In this document: positions 36,001 to 46,112 of the stretch, piece by piece
Layout: each line of letters begins with the position of its first letter
How positions within the stretch are numbered: position 1 is the stretch's first letter
NCBI GenBank assembly: GCA_032433595.1
Contig: JASWJB010000081.1
Span: 62,001 to 126,000, forward strand
Direction of reading: 5' to 3'
Source: Conoideocrella luteorostrata
Taxonomy: Eukaryota; Ascomycota; Sordariomycetes; Hypocreales; Clavicipitaceae
Length of the DNA stretch: 64,000 nt
Notes under the pieces: generated by a model
Told to the model about the DNA's origin: nothing
Databases searched by the model: none
The model's input: only the letters and a program-made list of their open reading frames with translations
Position numbers and translations under genes: made by a program

Positions 36001-36100
36001 GCTGCTGCTGCTGCTGCTGCTGTTGTTGTTGTTGCTGTTGTTGCTGTTGCTGCTGTTGCTGCAGCTGCATCATTGTTGGTGATGGATGATGATTCGCCAT
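33063..36100 (-). CDS. ssn6: Cyc8/Ssn6 general transcriptional corepressor
   Basis: Partner of Tup1 (RcoA/RCO-1) in the corepressor that DNA-binding factors recruit; the Neurospora homologue is RCM-1. Eight exons (36100-35902, 35832-35629, 35570-35488, 35431-35252, 35196-35104, 35050-34894, 34823-34579, 34514-33063) give 870 residues with every phase consistent. Residues 1-35 hold a long polyQ run after MANHHPSPTMMQLQ. About ten TPR motifs follow, from roughly residue 50 to 390, for example AMHAYERALQANPNS, AWGNLGHCYLMTENLQKAYDAYQQAL, WYGIGILYDRYGSYDYAEEAF and WYLLGRCYMAQQKYPKAYEAY. The remaining 480 residues are Pro/Gln/Gly-rich and disordered, with a basic KRMREWEEESAAKKQ segment near residue 685 and an acidic MDVDEDYDDSPEDDKK stretch near the end. 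The architecture is exactly that of fungal Ssn6. Confidence 0.95.
35997..36066 (-). repeat. CAA/CAG repeat encoding polyglutamine in ssn6
   Basis: About 22 consecutive Gln codons near the N-terminus, a mix of CAG and CAA, a common feature of fungal Ssn6. Confidence 0.9.
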
Positions 36101-36774
36101 CGCGACGGCTAGTATATCTAGGTGTGATGGTACGACCTATATACTATGCGGCGAGAATAAGCGTGGCGATGATGAACTTGTCGAAGGGGGAAAAAAAATT
36201 ATCGACGAGAACTCGGAAGTATGCGCTCCGCAACTCCAAGTCTGATTCGACGTCCGACGAGTCCGTCAAGGCAAATCAGATTAGAAGTCGAATGATTCAG
36301 GAGCAAAAGCCCGCAGGACAAAGTAGCGCCTTAGCGCATGGGCTGGGTTGAGCCGACGTTCTTGATCACAAGCCACCTGAGGGTAATGGGGACGATAACA
36401 AGCAGTCGGGACGACAGAGGCCGACAAAAAAGATTGAGATCTGTCAGAGACCGCGAGGCCTATGGTGGCGAAAGGAGCTCAAAGTAATCCTGATCCCGGA
36501 CCGTCGAATCTGGATTGACGACACTTGGGGGAAGGAGGAGGAAGGAAAACGGGCAATTGGGGAGAGACTGTTGGTGGAGGAAGGACCTGCACAGCTGGCG
36601 GCCAAACTTACCTTACCCATGAAAATGGGAAGGGAACGGGCGCACTCTTGCTAGGTTCACGCCGGCGTGTCGTGGCGAAGCGAGCGGGGCCACCCATGTC
36701 CATCCCATACCACCATCTGCATGCTGCATCTGGAGGTCAAGCTATTATCGCTTCGCTGTTGCGTGCAGCGCTTT

Positions 36775-36888
36775 GTGCGTGCTACATAATGCGTGCTGCG
36801 TGCTGCGTGCTGTGTGCGGTGTGCTGTGCGATGCTGTGTTGTGCCGTGATGTGCTGCGATGTGCTGCGATGTGCTGCATACTGTTATG
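36775..36888 (+). repeat. TGCTGCG/TGTGCTG low-complexity tract
   Basis: Roughly 110 bases built from imperfect GTGCTGCGATGTGCTGCG-type units, with three copies of a GATGTGCTGC unit near the end. A decayed minisatellite in the spacer. Confidence 0.65.
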
Positions 36889-39562
36889 TACGCACATTAG
36901 ACGCAACAGACTAGCTTGGCAGCACATCACAGCCAAGCAGGTGCTTTCTTTCAGCGTCTTGAATAGGCATTCTATGTTGGTTCGTCCGAGTGGCAGCGCT
37001 GGCAGCATCCACTGCACGCACCAGACTCAACAGCTTTATTTCGCCAGCGGCTGGAACCCGCACACAGTGGTCCTCCACCGAGTTCCACTAGACCAGACGA
37101 CACACCCCTGAGACTGGTAGTATGCGGGCTCCTCAATACTATGGGTTCTGTGGGCTTTTCGTCGCTCAACTACGGAGTAATAATACCTGACTTGACCTGG
37201 CCAACCGAGGCGACGGTTGCCTCGCGCTGTAGCCAAGTGGTTTGGAAGTTTATATCTGGATGCTACTCTGTACTGTATAATGCATTAGTTATGGTATTGA
37301 TTATTGAGGTTTTGGGGGTCCAGCGCGCTGTCCACTTCTGTCCCCGTGTTCCCTTTTTAACCCGTCGGCTCCTTGGGTCAACGTAGCGGGAAAGGGCACA
37401 AAGGGCACAACAGACGCTGACAAAGCCTGAGGCCGTCAACACTGGAGTACCGAGAACGGAGTGCCGCTGCAGCCTGTTTAGCCTCGCTCACCTTGGACCG
37501 TCAAGCCACGCCGCCCAGCGAGCCTCCCAATTGCTGCTCAAACGCACGAAATGGTGACCCTAGCTGCGGCTCACAGTGGGCCAAGCAGCCGCTTCTGGCT
37601 GTGGCGGACGGGTTGATGACGATCCTCTCTGTGCTACGTACATACTCTGTACTCCGTACTCCGTGCGATGTTCATGATGACAGGGTGGCGGGTGGCTGCA
37701 GAACAAATTACGGCGCACAGCACCAACAGGTAGACGGCATCATCTCTGTATTTAAATTTTGCTCGCCGGTCTTGACTTTAATCCTCGCGGGATTTGTTGG
37801 TCCATTCATCCGTTTGCCACGTCAGAAACACATGCGCGAACCCCATCCTGCGCGTCTGCCCTTCAATTGGTGTTGTGCGTCACAGAACATGAGCACTTGA
37901 AATATCGAGGCAGCGGCAATCGATCACGCTATTAATTCGACAGCGATAAAGCGGACTCGAGTCAATAAAAACATGCACATGGTGAACTGCCTTACAGCGT
38001 TGACAGGATAATTTATTCCGAGACAATACACTAGTTAGTCATTTTACCCTAATACAACTGGCAGATGTACTCCGTACGCTTGTCCCAAATGCATGTTCAT
38101 CCGTAGCCGTGCCATGCGTTATGAAGTTGGACTAGCCGAGTTCTCGCTGTTCGCCCCATTTTCGATCGCTGGGCTGAAACCCGGCAGCCAGTGTGGACTG
38201 GGAAGTTGACTTGGTGTCGCAGTCAGGGCAGAAAACGAAACGGCCCAAGTCAAAAGCCGAAACAGGCGAAAAATATAAGGGCAAAAGGGGGAGAAAATTA
38301 AGAGAAGAAACCACTCGACTTAACGGAATGCCCGAATGAGGAGGGTATGGAGTTTAACGGTGTCGTTCAGTCTGGACAGACAATTGTGTGCATCCAAGAT
38401 ACTGTGTACTCCGTACATGGGTTGCTCAACAAGACGTGCCTCAAGCCGAACTCAAATTACTGGCTCGCAAGAGGAAGAGGCTTGCCAGGTTGCGTGTGCT
38501 GTGGATGCATAGTTTCGCTCACAATGGTCGCTTCATAGTCACCTTAAGTACAGTCACACTATCATCACCGTGAGAAACCAGTAAAGGAATAACTAGTGAC
38601 GTTCTCCATCGTCAATCGTTAACCAGATGCTTCGACTGCGAGATGGTCGGAAGTCGTTGTCAACGAGTCGTGGCCGAACAATGAACTACTAAAAACAGGC
38701 GAAAGCCTTTTTGTTCAATTGCCTATTGTCCAAAGGTCGTGCGAGCTTAAAGTCAAAGGTAGATAGAATTTTGTTTTCTGGAGGCAATGTCGTTCGTGGC
38801 GTGATCTAGCGTGCCGATATGCGATGGTCCGCTTGTTCGTGGAGTTGAGACAGCACAACGCAATCTGCACATTTGCCGTAACTACTCCATACGGTACTCC
38901 GCACTATACTTTGTACACCGCGATAGCTTCAAGATCCGGACTACAGTGACGGACTGGCGCTGACGCTGCCAGAGCAGCTGCCCGCCAACAAGTTGTTCCC
39001 GCAGCTTATCCCCAGACCCCTAATGTGTCCGGCACAGTTAGCGTGCCCCAGGGAAGCCCTTAGCAGTCTGGACCACTCCCTATGGTGCCCCTCCTAACAG
39101 CTCATGCATATTCTCATAATGCAGTCACTGTGCATGGCGCAAATAGAGGATGGGGCTTTTGGTGATCGATACTCCGTACGCCTGCTGCAATCGGCATAAT
39201 GAGGCGCAAATAAATCGCCCCTCGCAGCTCTTCACTGCCATCACGGTGGTGCGTGCAGCGGCCTAGCTCTTTTTAGAGAGATCTGCCCTGTATCCGGCTG
39301 GGCCATACTAGTTCGGTGTTCAGAGCATAGTCGTCTGTAATGACATCGTGGAGGACAGCGGAAGGCACTGGTAAGTCTCTCGAATGGGTGTTGTGTGGGA
39401 ATAAGATCGTGCTCCATCGATGAGCTGGTAGAATTGATATTGGGAGGCGTGTTACTATGTGGATGAGAAGGAGGGTGATTGAGTCGATTTTCTCGGTCGG
39501 ATTTCCAAATCATGTTTAGTTTAGAGTCAGGGCTTGCCGTGCTCCGCGTGTATGTACATATG

Positions 39563-39578
39563 TACGGAGTACTCCGTA
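39563..39578. repeat. Inverted pair of the dispersed 9-mer
   Basis: TACGGAGTACTCCGTA is a perfect 16-base palindrome made of two copies of the 9-mer in opposite direction overlapping by two bases. Confidence 0.75.
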
Positions 39579-41984
39579 CATATGCATAGCTTCGCAACAT
39601 GGCATGGGGCAACAGTCTCAATAGTCCGGGGCTTGCGGCTCCCAGACCCAACCTCAAGGATCTGTTGTTGTACTGAATGTATTTCGGAGTATTGTCAACT
39701 ATAATAGCGCCCTAAATAAAGGTAGGTTGATAGGTGCTCCGTACCGAGCATGTACAATACATAAGTACTCCGTACAAATAGTCTCAACTGGCAAATCTGG
39801 CACTAGTATCAATTGGTCTCGTGGCTTGAGCAAGCCTGCCGAGCGCTGACGTGCCGCCACACGCCTCACCCCCAGGACTCCACAAACCGCCACCCCTCCA
39901 ACTAGTATAACTAAACCTCCGTGATGGCTGTGCCATGCCTCCTTCTTTCGTCTCGGGAGAGAGAGGAAGGTGGACTGGAAAACAGATGGAAAGGGAAAAG
40001 GGCTGGACCCACTCCTCCCCTTGAACCCTCAACTCGTGCGTCGCCCCCCCGGGGCGCCTTCGCTCACACCAACTTTTGAAGCAGCCCCGACTTTTTTGTT
40101 GCTTCGCTCCTCCGTCCGACTCGACCCAGGCCGGAACCAACTTTTTTTTTCCCCATTCCGCCCTAAAACGCTTGCCACTTACCAACCATGAAGTTGAGGA
40201 GAACTCCGTACAATAGGCGCACACATAGGTGGGTGGCACGGTGGATCATTGATAATGCGAGGTCATCGCCCAAGTCTTTTTCCCACGGTTGGTTGCCAGT
40301 TGCTAGGTTCCATCATCTATTTCACAGTTGACGGTACCAGATGCTTCCACGAAAATGACCACAAAACATGGTCACAAAGATGAACGGCCCCGCCGACAAT
40401 ATATCAGGAAGCAGCAGGCCAGCAAGCCCCAAGGTTTGTCTCCAACCTCCGTTTCTAACAGGAGGCTCCACCATCTCGGTCCCTCTCCTGAGTCGTCAGA
40501 GCCAAGCCTTTTGTCCTGCAGCCCAAAGTTGCAAGGTTTTGTTTGGCTTGGTTGCTAAAGTGCCTAGCCCAGTTCCCGCTGACGTGCCCTGTTGTACCAA
40601 GTTCCACAATCCCCCCCGACCGACAGCCGTCAACAGATCGGCTTGTCCCATCCGTTAATCCAAGTTTGCTGTTGGTGATGATTCGACAAAGCGATCAGCC
40701 TTCCACCTGGGAGCACGGAGTAGTTGAGCCCCTTGTGCTCAACGGGTGTTTGCAAGCGTATGATTTGACTGTCCTACCGAAACATCCCGTACCACATCGA
40801 ACTTTGCTGCCACTTGGACAAAGCCCCCAACTTACGGGAGGTAAGCTGCCTGCTAAAGTGTATCTGACATGATGGTGAACAGACCAATTGATCGCGCCGC
40901 CGCAATAGACTCGAAGTGACTGCAACGTTGTGCGCTGTGGCACCCACCATCTCACTGGCTTGCTTGGGCGGCGATACAAGTAAAACAACAGAGCGAATGT
41001 ATCACGATTACGGTAAGATGCTCCGGTTTGGCATGATAACCCGTCACGAGATACTGCACACGTCGCGCATTAATTTGCATCGATTTACTCCGTACAACTA
41101 TATGCGATTTATGATCGGCAAGTGCTGTTGTCGCATGGCATATGTGAACCCTTTCCCACGTTGATTTGCTTGTCCTTCGCGCACCATCGAATGATGAGCA
41201 ACCTATCAGTTGCAATGCTCTGTAGATACGGTGAAGAAGATTGACGGTTTGCTTTGTGTGCTTATTCTTGCAGTCGAGCACCGGCTCTTACTCGCGTCCG
41301 ATCACGCTGACTAGTCAACTGCATCTGTGTGCTCCATGAAGATAGGCCAGTGGACAAAATAGTATTCTATGTTGTGTGTTCGACATATCTTCTCGTTCCA
41401 GTTTTACTTATTCATTGGCAGCAAGCTGCGTTTTTGCTCTAGGCCATCACTACACGCATCAATCCTTGGCGAGCAAATACCAGTCCTCGATAGCCTCAGC
41501 CTGTCATTTCCGCCCCAGGGCGTCAGGAATCGAGACAATCAGAGAGACTCCATGCTACTTCGTACTAGCATTGCGGCGGCACGCAATGTCTCAGCCAAAA
41601 GCAGGGCCCGTCCGTCGCCATCTCCGCCCGCAAGACAATCTCCAGTCCAGTCTACTCCGTAACTATTAGTCGTGTTCAATCGTACACCTAGCCCCACAGC
41701 AGGCGGGGCGTGAACCCTCCTTACGTTATTCATCCACCTACCCTGGATGGCTCGATTTTAGTTATTGCATATTGAGACTTCTTTGCAATTAATTGGCCAT
41801 GGCATGGCTAAATTTATTTTCAGTTGGTTCATAACTAGTTGCTCAGCATTTTCTGGAATGAAGGCCTGGCTGTTTTTGTCTCTCTCGACCTGTTGCTTAG
41901 AGTATCACTTACTACCCGTGCCCCGCCCCACCATGTATGGTGGTGCTGAACGGTTCAACGCGCACTTTTCAACATTCGACGCGT

Positions 41985-42850
41985 TCAACCACGAAACTGG
42001 CTGCAATGAGCGTCCGAGGCATGAAAAGCAAAGTAGAGATTCGTGTCAATGAGGCTCTTCAATATATTGACGATAATCCAGGCGCTAAAATCGCGGCGGT
42101 TGCCCGGGACTGCGATATCTCACGCTACAGACTACTACGACGATTGGGCCAAGAGAAGGCAGCAAAGCACACCATTCAAAGTTATCTGATGAAGAAGAGG
42201 TTGCCTTATGCAGCTATATTGATAGACTTTACAGTATTAGCTTTGCCGTACGAGCTGAATTTATCACGGATGCTGCAAATTACATTCTAAGAGAGGGCTC
42301 CAGCTAGCTTAACAGAGCCACTTAATGTTGTTGGAAACCTCTGGACCACAAGGTTTATCTAGCGGCATTAATATTAAAGGTATCTGCAAAGGAAGCTTGA
42401 TTCTAAGTTTTAGTCTTCTTAGAATATGCAATAGGTCCTAGAATGTTACGAGAAGCTAGGTAACTTTATAGATAATAAAGAAATTCTTCCTGACGATACC
42501 TGGAACATGAATGAGACAGGGTTTCGGATAGGTATTAGAAAAGATCAGCTTATTATTATTCAGAGAAAAAGAGCACATTATTTTAGTATACCAGAAAATC
42601 GCGAGTTAGCTACTGTAGTTGAAGGTATTTCAGCTGTGGGCATATTCCTTCCTGCATTCCTTATTCTAACTGGTTAGCAGCATATAGAAAGTGGTATTAT
42701 ATCAAAGAGCTTAAAGCAAATACGTAGATTATGGTCCCAGGTACTGGCTATATAAAATAATCAGATTAGTCTTCAGTGGTTGAAGCATTTTGACCAGCAT
42801 GCAAAGTCAATTAGCGGGAAGCGCCTACTAATTCCGGATAAGAATTGCGA
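41985..42850 (+). pseudogene. Decayed Fot1/pogo-type transposase (DDE_1, CENP-B HTH)
   Basis: Remains of a DNA transposon of the Tc1/mariner superfamily, pogo/Fot1 branch. At 42011-42180 a Psq-type helix-turn-helix reads VEIRVNEALQYIDDN, then AAVARDCDISRYRLLRRLGQ. A frameshift follows, and the CENP-B-like domain continues in another frame (DEEEVALCSYIDRL, VRAEFITDAANYILR). After several stops the catalytic part resumes at about 42437 with DDTWNMNETGFRIGI, where Asn-Glu-Thr replaces the usual Asp-Glu-Thr of the first DDE motif. RAHYFSIPENRELATVVEGISAVG and FLPAFLILTG come next, then stops and shifts, WLKHFDQHAKS and LLIPDKN, where the second Asp of the usual LILDGH block stands. Homology ends near 42850. 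The copy is clearly dead. No terminal inverted repeats or target duplication were identified. Confidence 0.85.
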
Positions 42851-43246
42851 CTGGGATGTCTATGGTGCTGTTTTCCCTTTCGTCTCACATGAATAATGGG
42901 CATTGCAGCGTAATTTTTATGTCTCACTGCATAAATGGAAGGATTGATAATGCAGCGCATCATGGTAGTCGTGGCAGGGACACGGACCACGGACCACGGT
43001 ATCCCATCTTTTGCGCTGGTTCAATGAGTCAATCGAATTCGCTTATCTCTTGCTATGCATCAAATGTCATTAGACAAACCAAACCCGCCTGCCATAAGCT
43101 CCAGCTATTATGTCACTAACAGCGTCCTAAACTTCCCGACTGCATCTTCAATAATGGGTATTATGTTCCCGCGAACAAGCTGATAGAAAAGTAAGGAAAC
43201 CCGCAACGCAGAGCCCAACACCAATTACATACCCGGATTTACTTAG
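42851..43246. other. Spacer after the transposon relic
   Basis: No gene seen. An 87-codon frame at 42856-43119 has no features. May include the remaining 3' part of the element beyond recognition. Confidence 0.4.
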
Positions 43247-44426
43247 TTAATTCTTGCCATCGTCGTGATCTGGCTCAAACTTAGTCTCCCCAAGCACGTC
43301 GCCAGGCTTTGATGCCATGGCAGTATGTGTATTCAGTTGCGGTTGAGTCTGCACTGTTGGGCCGCTGGGCTGCACAGGAGGAGGCCCCCGACTCGCTGGA
43401 CCTGCTGAGGCAGCACTAAGTCTTTGGTCGAGGGCCTTGAGGGCAATAGCTCTTCTGCGCTCTGCTTCGGCGCGAGCGGTGCCGGGTGTTCCTCGTTGCA
43501 AGGCGCGGTCACCGCGGGCCATATCTGCATGAGAGAAAGGCGTGCAGAGACGAATAGCGACAAGGATCTCGAAGATTTTATCTGAAAGTGCTCCAACAAA
43601 GGGCTTGACCGGTCCAGGAAAGAACTCGGCGAAGGCGAATGTTTCACTGGCATCGCCTCGTAGGGAGGTTGGTTGTGAGGAGTCCAAGTCGGGGAACACG
43701 GTCTTATAGAATCGGAGGTAAGTCCAGCTGACTAGAAAGCCGAACATGGCTTGCCACACAGCAGCTCGGGAGAGAAGAGGAGTCAACGATAGGACTGTCA
43801 CGATGCCGATGTACAGGATCGGAAGCCGAGGGACTTTGAGGGATAGAATGCCGCGGAATAGAGTGACGGTATGAGCTGGGATGAGCTGGCTGAAGGCGAC
43901 GAGGAAGGCGACTTGAATAGAGACACCGCCAGCAATATTTGTGAGACTAGAAAATAGGTAGAATGTTAGCTATTGAAAGAAAAACGGTTGTCTATATCTC
44001 TACTAGAAATGAAAGCCAGAAGGGGGGGGGGGGGGAGGGCATGCCATACGTCCAGCTCTCATTCCGAGTAAGAGTAAAAAAGAATATCATGACAAGAAAC
44101 GTCAGAACATTAGGGACCAGAGTGACCAAAGCCAAAAACTTAGCCAAATCCGCTGATGACCAAGCTCTTTCCAGGTACCGTCCGCCATGGTACAGCGTCA
44201 ACCCCGAAATTGCCAGCGTAAAGATGTTGCTCTCGACCAAGGCCGAAGTTAGGAATGTCCACGGGTATAAGAGCGAGAGCTGCGGCACAAGAGTGAGGTA
44301 CGGAATGACGATATGAGAGTGTTCGGTCCATTGGCGGTATCGAATCGCTGCGCTGAGGAGAGATTGGAAGAGAAGGACTATTAAAATGGCGCGGGTGATT
44401 GGGGGTATATTTATTCTTGGAGGCAT
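43247..44426 (-). CDS. TMEM115/DUF1751 rhomboid-like membrane protein
   Basis: Two exons (44426-44050, 43946-43247) give 358 residues; the phase-2 junction rebuilds Thr between ESW and LTNIAGG. The protein has about six hydrophobic helices: AILIVLLFQSLLSAAI near residue 13, then PWTFLTSALVESN, LALVTLVPNVLTFLVMIFFF, VSIQVAFLVAFSQLIP, LPILYIGIVTVLSLTPLL, and VWQAMFGFLVSWTYLRFYK. The PW(T)FLTS and WT/YLRFYK blocks match the DUF1751 family, whose animal member TMEM115 sits in the Golgi. The family is related to rhomboids; I see no catalytic Ser/His pair. The C-terminal 130 residues are soluble and polar (ARGDRALQRGTPGTARAEAERRRAIALKALDQRL), typical of this family. The intron holds a run of 14 G on the plus strand. 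Confidence 0.85.
44022..44035 (+). repeat. G14 run in the TMEM115-like gene intron
   Basis: A mononucleotide run near the intron's donor side. On the coding strand it is C14, about 15 bases after the donor, much as in rpl3 intron 4. Confidence 0.8.
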
Positions 44427-45050
44427 CGTGAAAGGGGTTGCCTGGTTGAGCGATGCGTATGATTTAGAGATTCATAGGCGAAGGGCTTTGCTGGTGCGGG
44501 TTTCGCAAGCTATATCGGATAGTGGAGGTCTGAAATTCGGCTTCGGTACCTGCCTGGATGGCGGAAAGCGTCGAGCTTCCTCTTGGAGACGTTACTAAGT
44601 CTACTCCGTATTGAGGTCGCAAACAGGTGTGTGAGTAGCACGTGCTAGGGGAGCTCTGATGGTTTCGTGCTATGTGGCTGGAACAATGGTTGCTGCCTGA
44701 GGCTAACACTCACGCCAGGCAGGGAATGGGCCAACGTATCGATACACTGCGCTGCAGAGCAGAGCCTGCACGGATTGAACAGTAGATAATGCTTCTATGG
44801 TAATTAATTTGAAACTTCTGCGACCTGGACGGCTTTGGGTGTGACTGCCGTGGCGGTGGCGCCAGGGTTGCGATGATGACAGGTGAAATACAGACCCAGT
44901 TAACACTTCCACACCCAAACGCCGTTCTTGTTGCTTTCGTAGTTATTAAGAACCACAGTTTGTCGTGCCTCTCAATCAAATCATTGAAAAAATTGCAGAG
45001 ATTGCAAAAATCTCAAAAATCGAAGACCTTTCGAGCACTTGGAATCGAGA
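44427..45050. other. Divergent promoter spacer
   Basis: Between the starts of the TMEM115-like gene (-) and the PQ-loop gene (+). One copy of the dispersed 9-mer at 44602. No gene seen. Confidence 0.5.
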
Positions 45051-46112
45051 ATGGATATACCCGTCGCCGCCAACACACTCGGCATATTTGGTGCAGCGAG
45101 CAAAGTTGCACGTCTATCAGATAGCTGGGGCTCTGACCTCGTAGTGCTAACAAGACCTCAGATGTGCTGGTCTATACAGGTGAGTTTCGAGTAGCTTCAT
45201 GGCGAAGCAGAAACCTGTGTCGACAGACGTCCAGCTCATACCCCAAATTGCTGTCAACCACCGACGTCGCAATGCTACAAGCCTCCAGCCGTCAATGATG
45301 ATGCTCTGGCTGGGCCGGCGTACCGCTCGGTGTATATAATATCGTCGAGGGGTTCAACATCGCGCTTCGAATACAACCTCAGATTCTCACCTTGCTCAGC
45401 CTGATTATCTGGACCCAATGCTATTATTACAAAAAAGTAGGTCTTCGTGGTTGTTGTAAGAAGCCGGCTCAGTGCGATTAATATCTTGGACGAGGGATGG
45501 TCCGTTTCGAGGTCGTTGCTGACTCTGGTGCCGATTGTAATCATAATGGGGGGATCTCAAGCGGCCTTGATAGTAGGACTTCGCATCCTAAAATCACGAA
45601 ATGTTACTTGGCCAATGATTGCCATGGCTGTGCTGTCCGCGAGTTTGCTTGCAGCCGGTGTGCTGCGTTATTTTTGGGACATTTGGCGACATCGAACGGT
45701 ACGAGGTATCTCGTTTCTGTTTGTGGGGATCGACGTAGCCGGCGATTTAATTTCTCTAGTTTTAGTCTTCTCTCAGCCTAAAATCGATATTCTGGGTATG
45801 GCCATCTATGGCACGGATCTGGTCTTGTGGCTTGGTGTTTTCGCATGTGGAGGATATTATAACTTTCTTCCTTGGGCTAGGAGGAAATGGTTCACAGGCG
45901 AGGAGACTGCTTCGGAATCTGCTGGTGATGCGCATGAGCAGGTCAATGAAGCACACGGGAACATTTACAAGCATGATTTATCGTCGTCGGCTTCTGTTTT
46001 TCGCACAGCATCAGCTACGTCAGATGGCCTGCGTTCTAGGACGAATGGCACCCGGAATTGGGCGTATAGATCCAGATCCGTAGTGTGTACACGTGCGTCA
46101 TGTAACGAATGA
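45051..46112 (+). CDS. PQ-loop repeat membrane protein with apparent frameshift
   Basis: PQ-loop proteins are seven-helix membrane proteins; cystinosin and the yeast vacuolar Ypq transporters are known members. Exons proposed: 45051-45095 (MDIPVAANTLGIFGA), 45162-45179 (MCWSIQ), 45235-45436 and 45495-46112. The second joins the third to give the first PQ motif, SIQLIPQIAVNHRRRNAT. Inside exon 3 the frame breaks after SMMMLW at about 45309: the continuation AGVPLGVYNIVEGFNIALRIQPQILTLLS is in another frame, as if two bases were missing. Exon 4 holds IVIIMGGSQAALIVGL, WPMIAMAVLSASLLAAGV, a second PQ-like segment at ISFLFVGIDVAGDLISLVLVFSQPKIDILG, and the last helix, followed by a polar tail. 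With two bases added the total is 294 residues. Intron 1 may use a GC donor. It could be a recent pseudogene or carry a sequencing error. Confidence 0.7.

Larger units (their letters stand above)
36101..41930. other. Long gene-poor spacer rich in the TACTCCGTA motif
   Basis: Nearly 6 kb without a supported gene. Frames up to 151 codons occur on both strands, but they overlap each other and lack family features. Copies of the dispersed 9-mer lie at 37171, 37650, 38068, 38407, 39170, 39563, 39570, 39766, 41086 and 41653, the densest run in the window, with near copies at 38886, 40203 and 40716. The first few hundred bases are the upstream region of ssn6. Confidence 0.45.

Noticed and set aside
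39784..40239. 151-codon frame on the minus strand
   Set aside because: Spans a motif-rich spacer, lacks domain features and competes with frames on the other strand.
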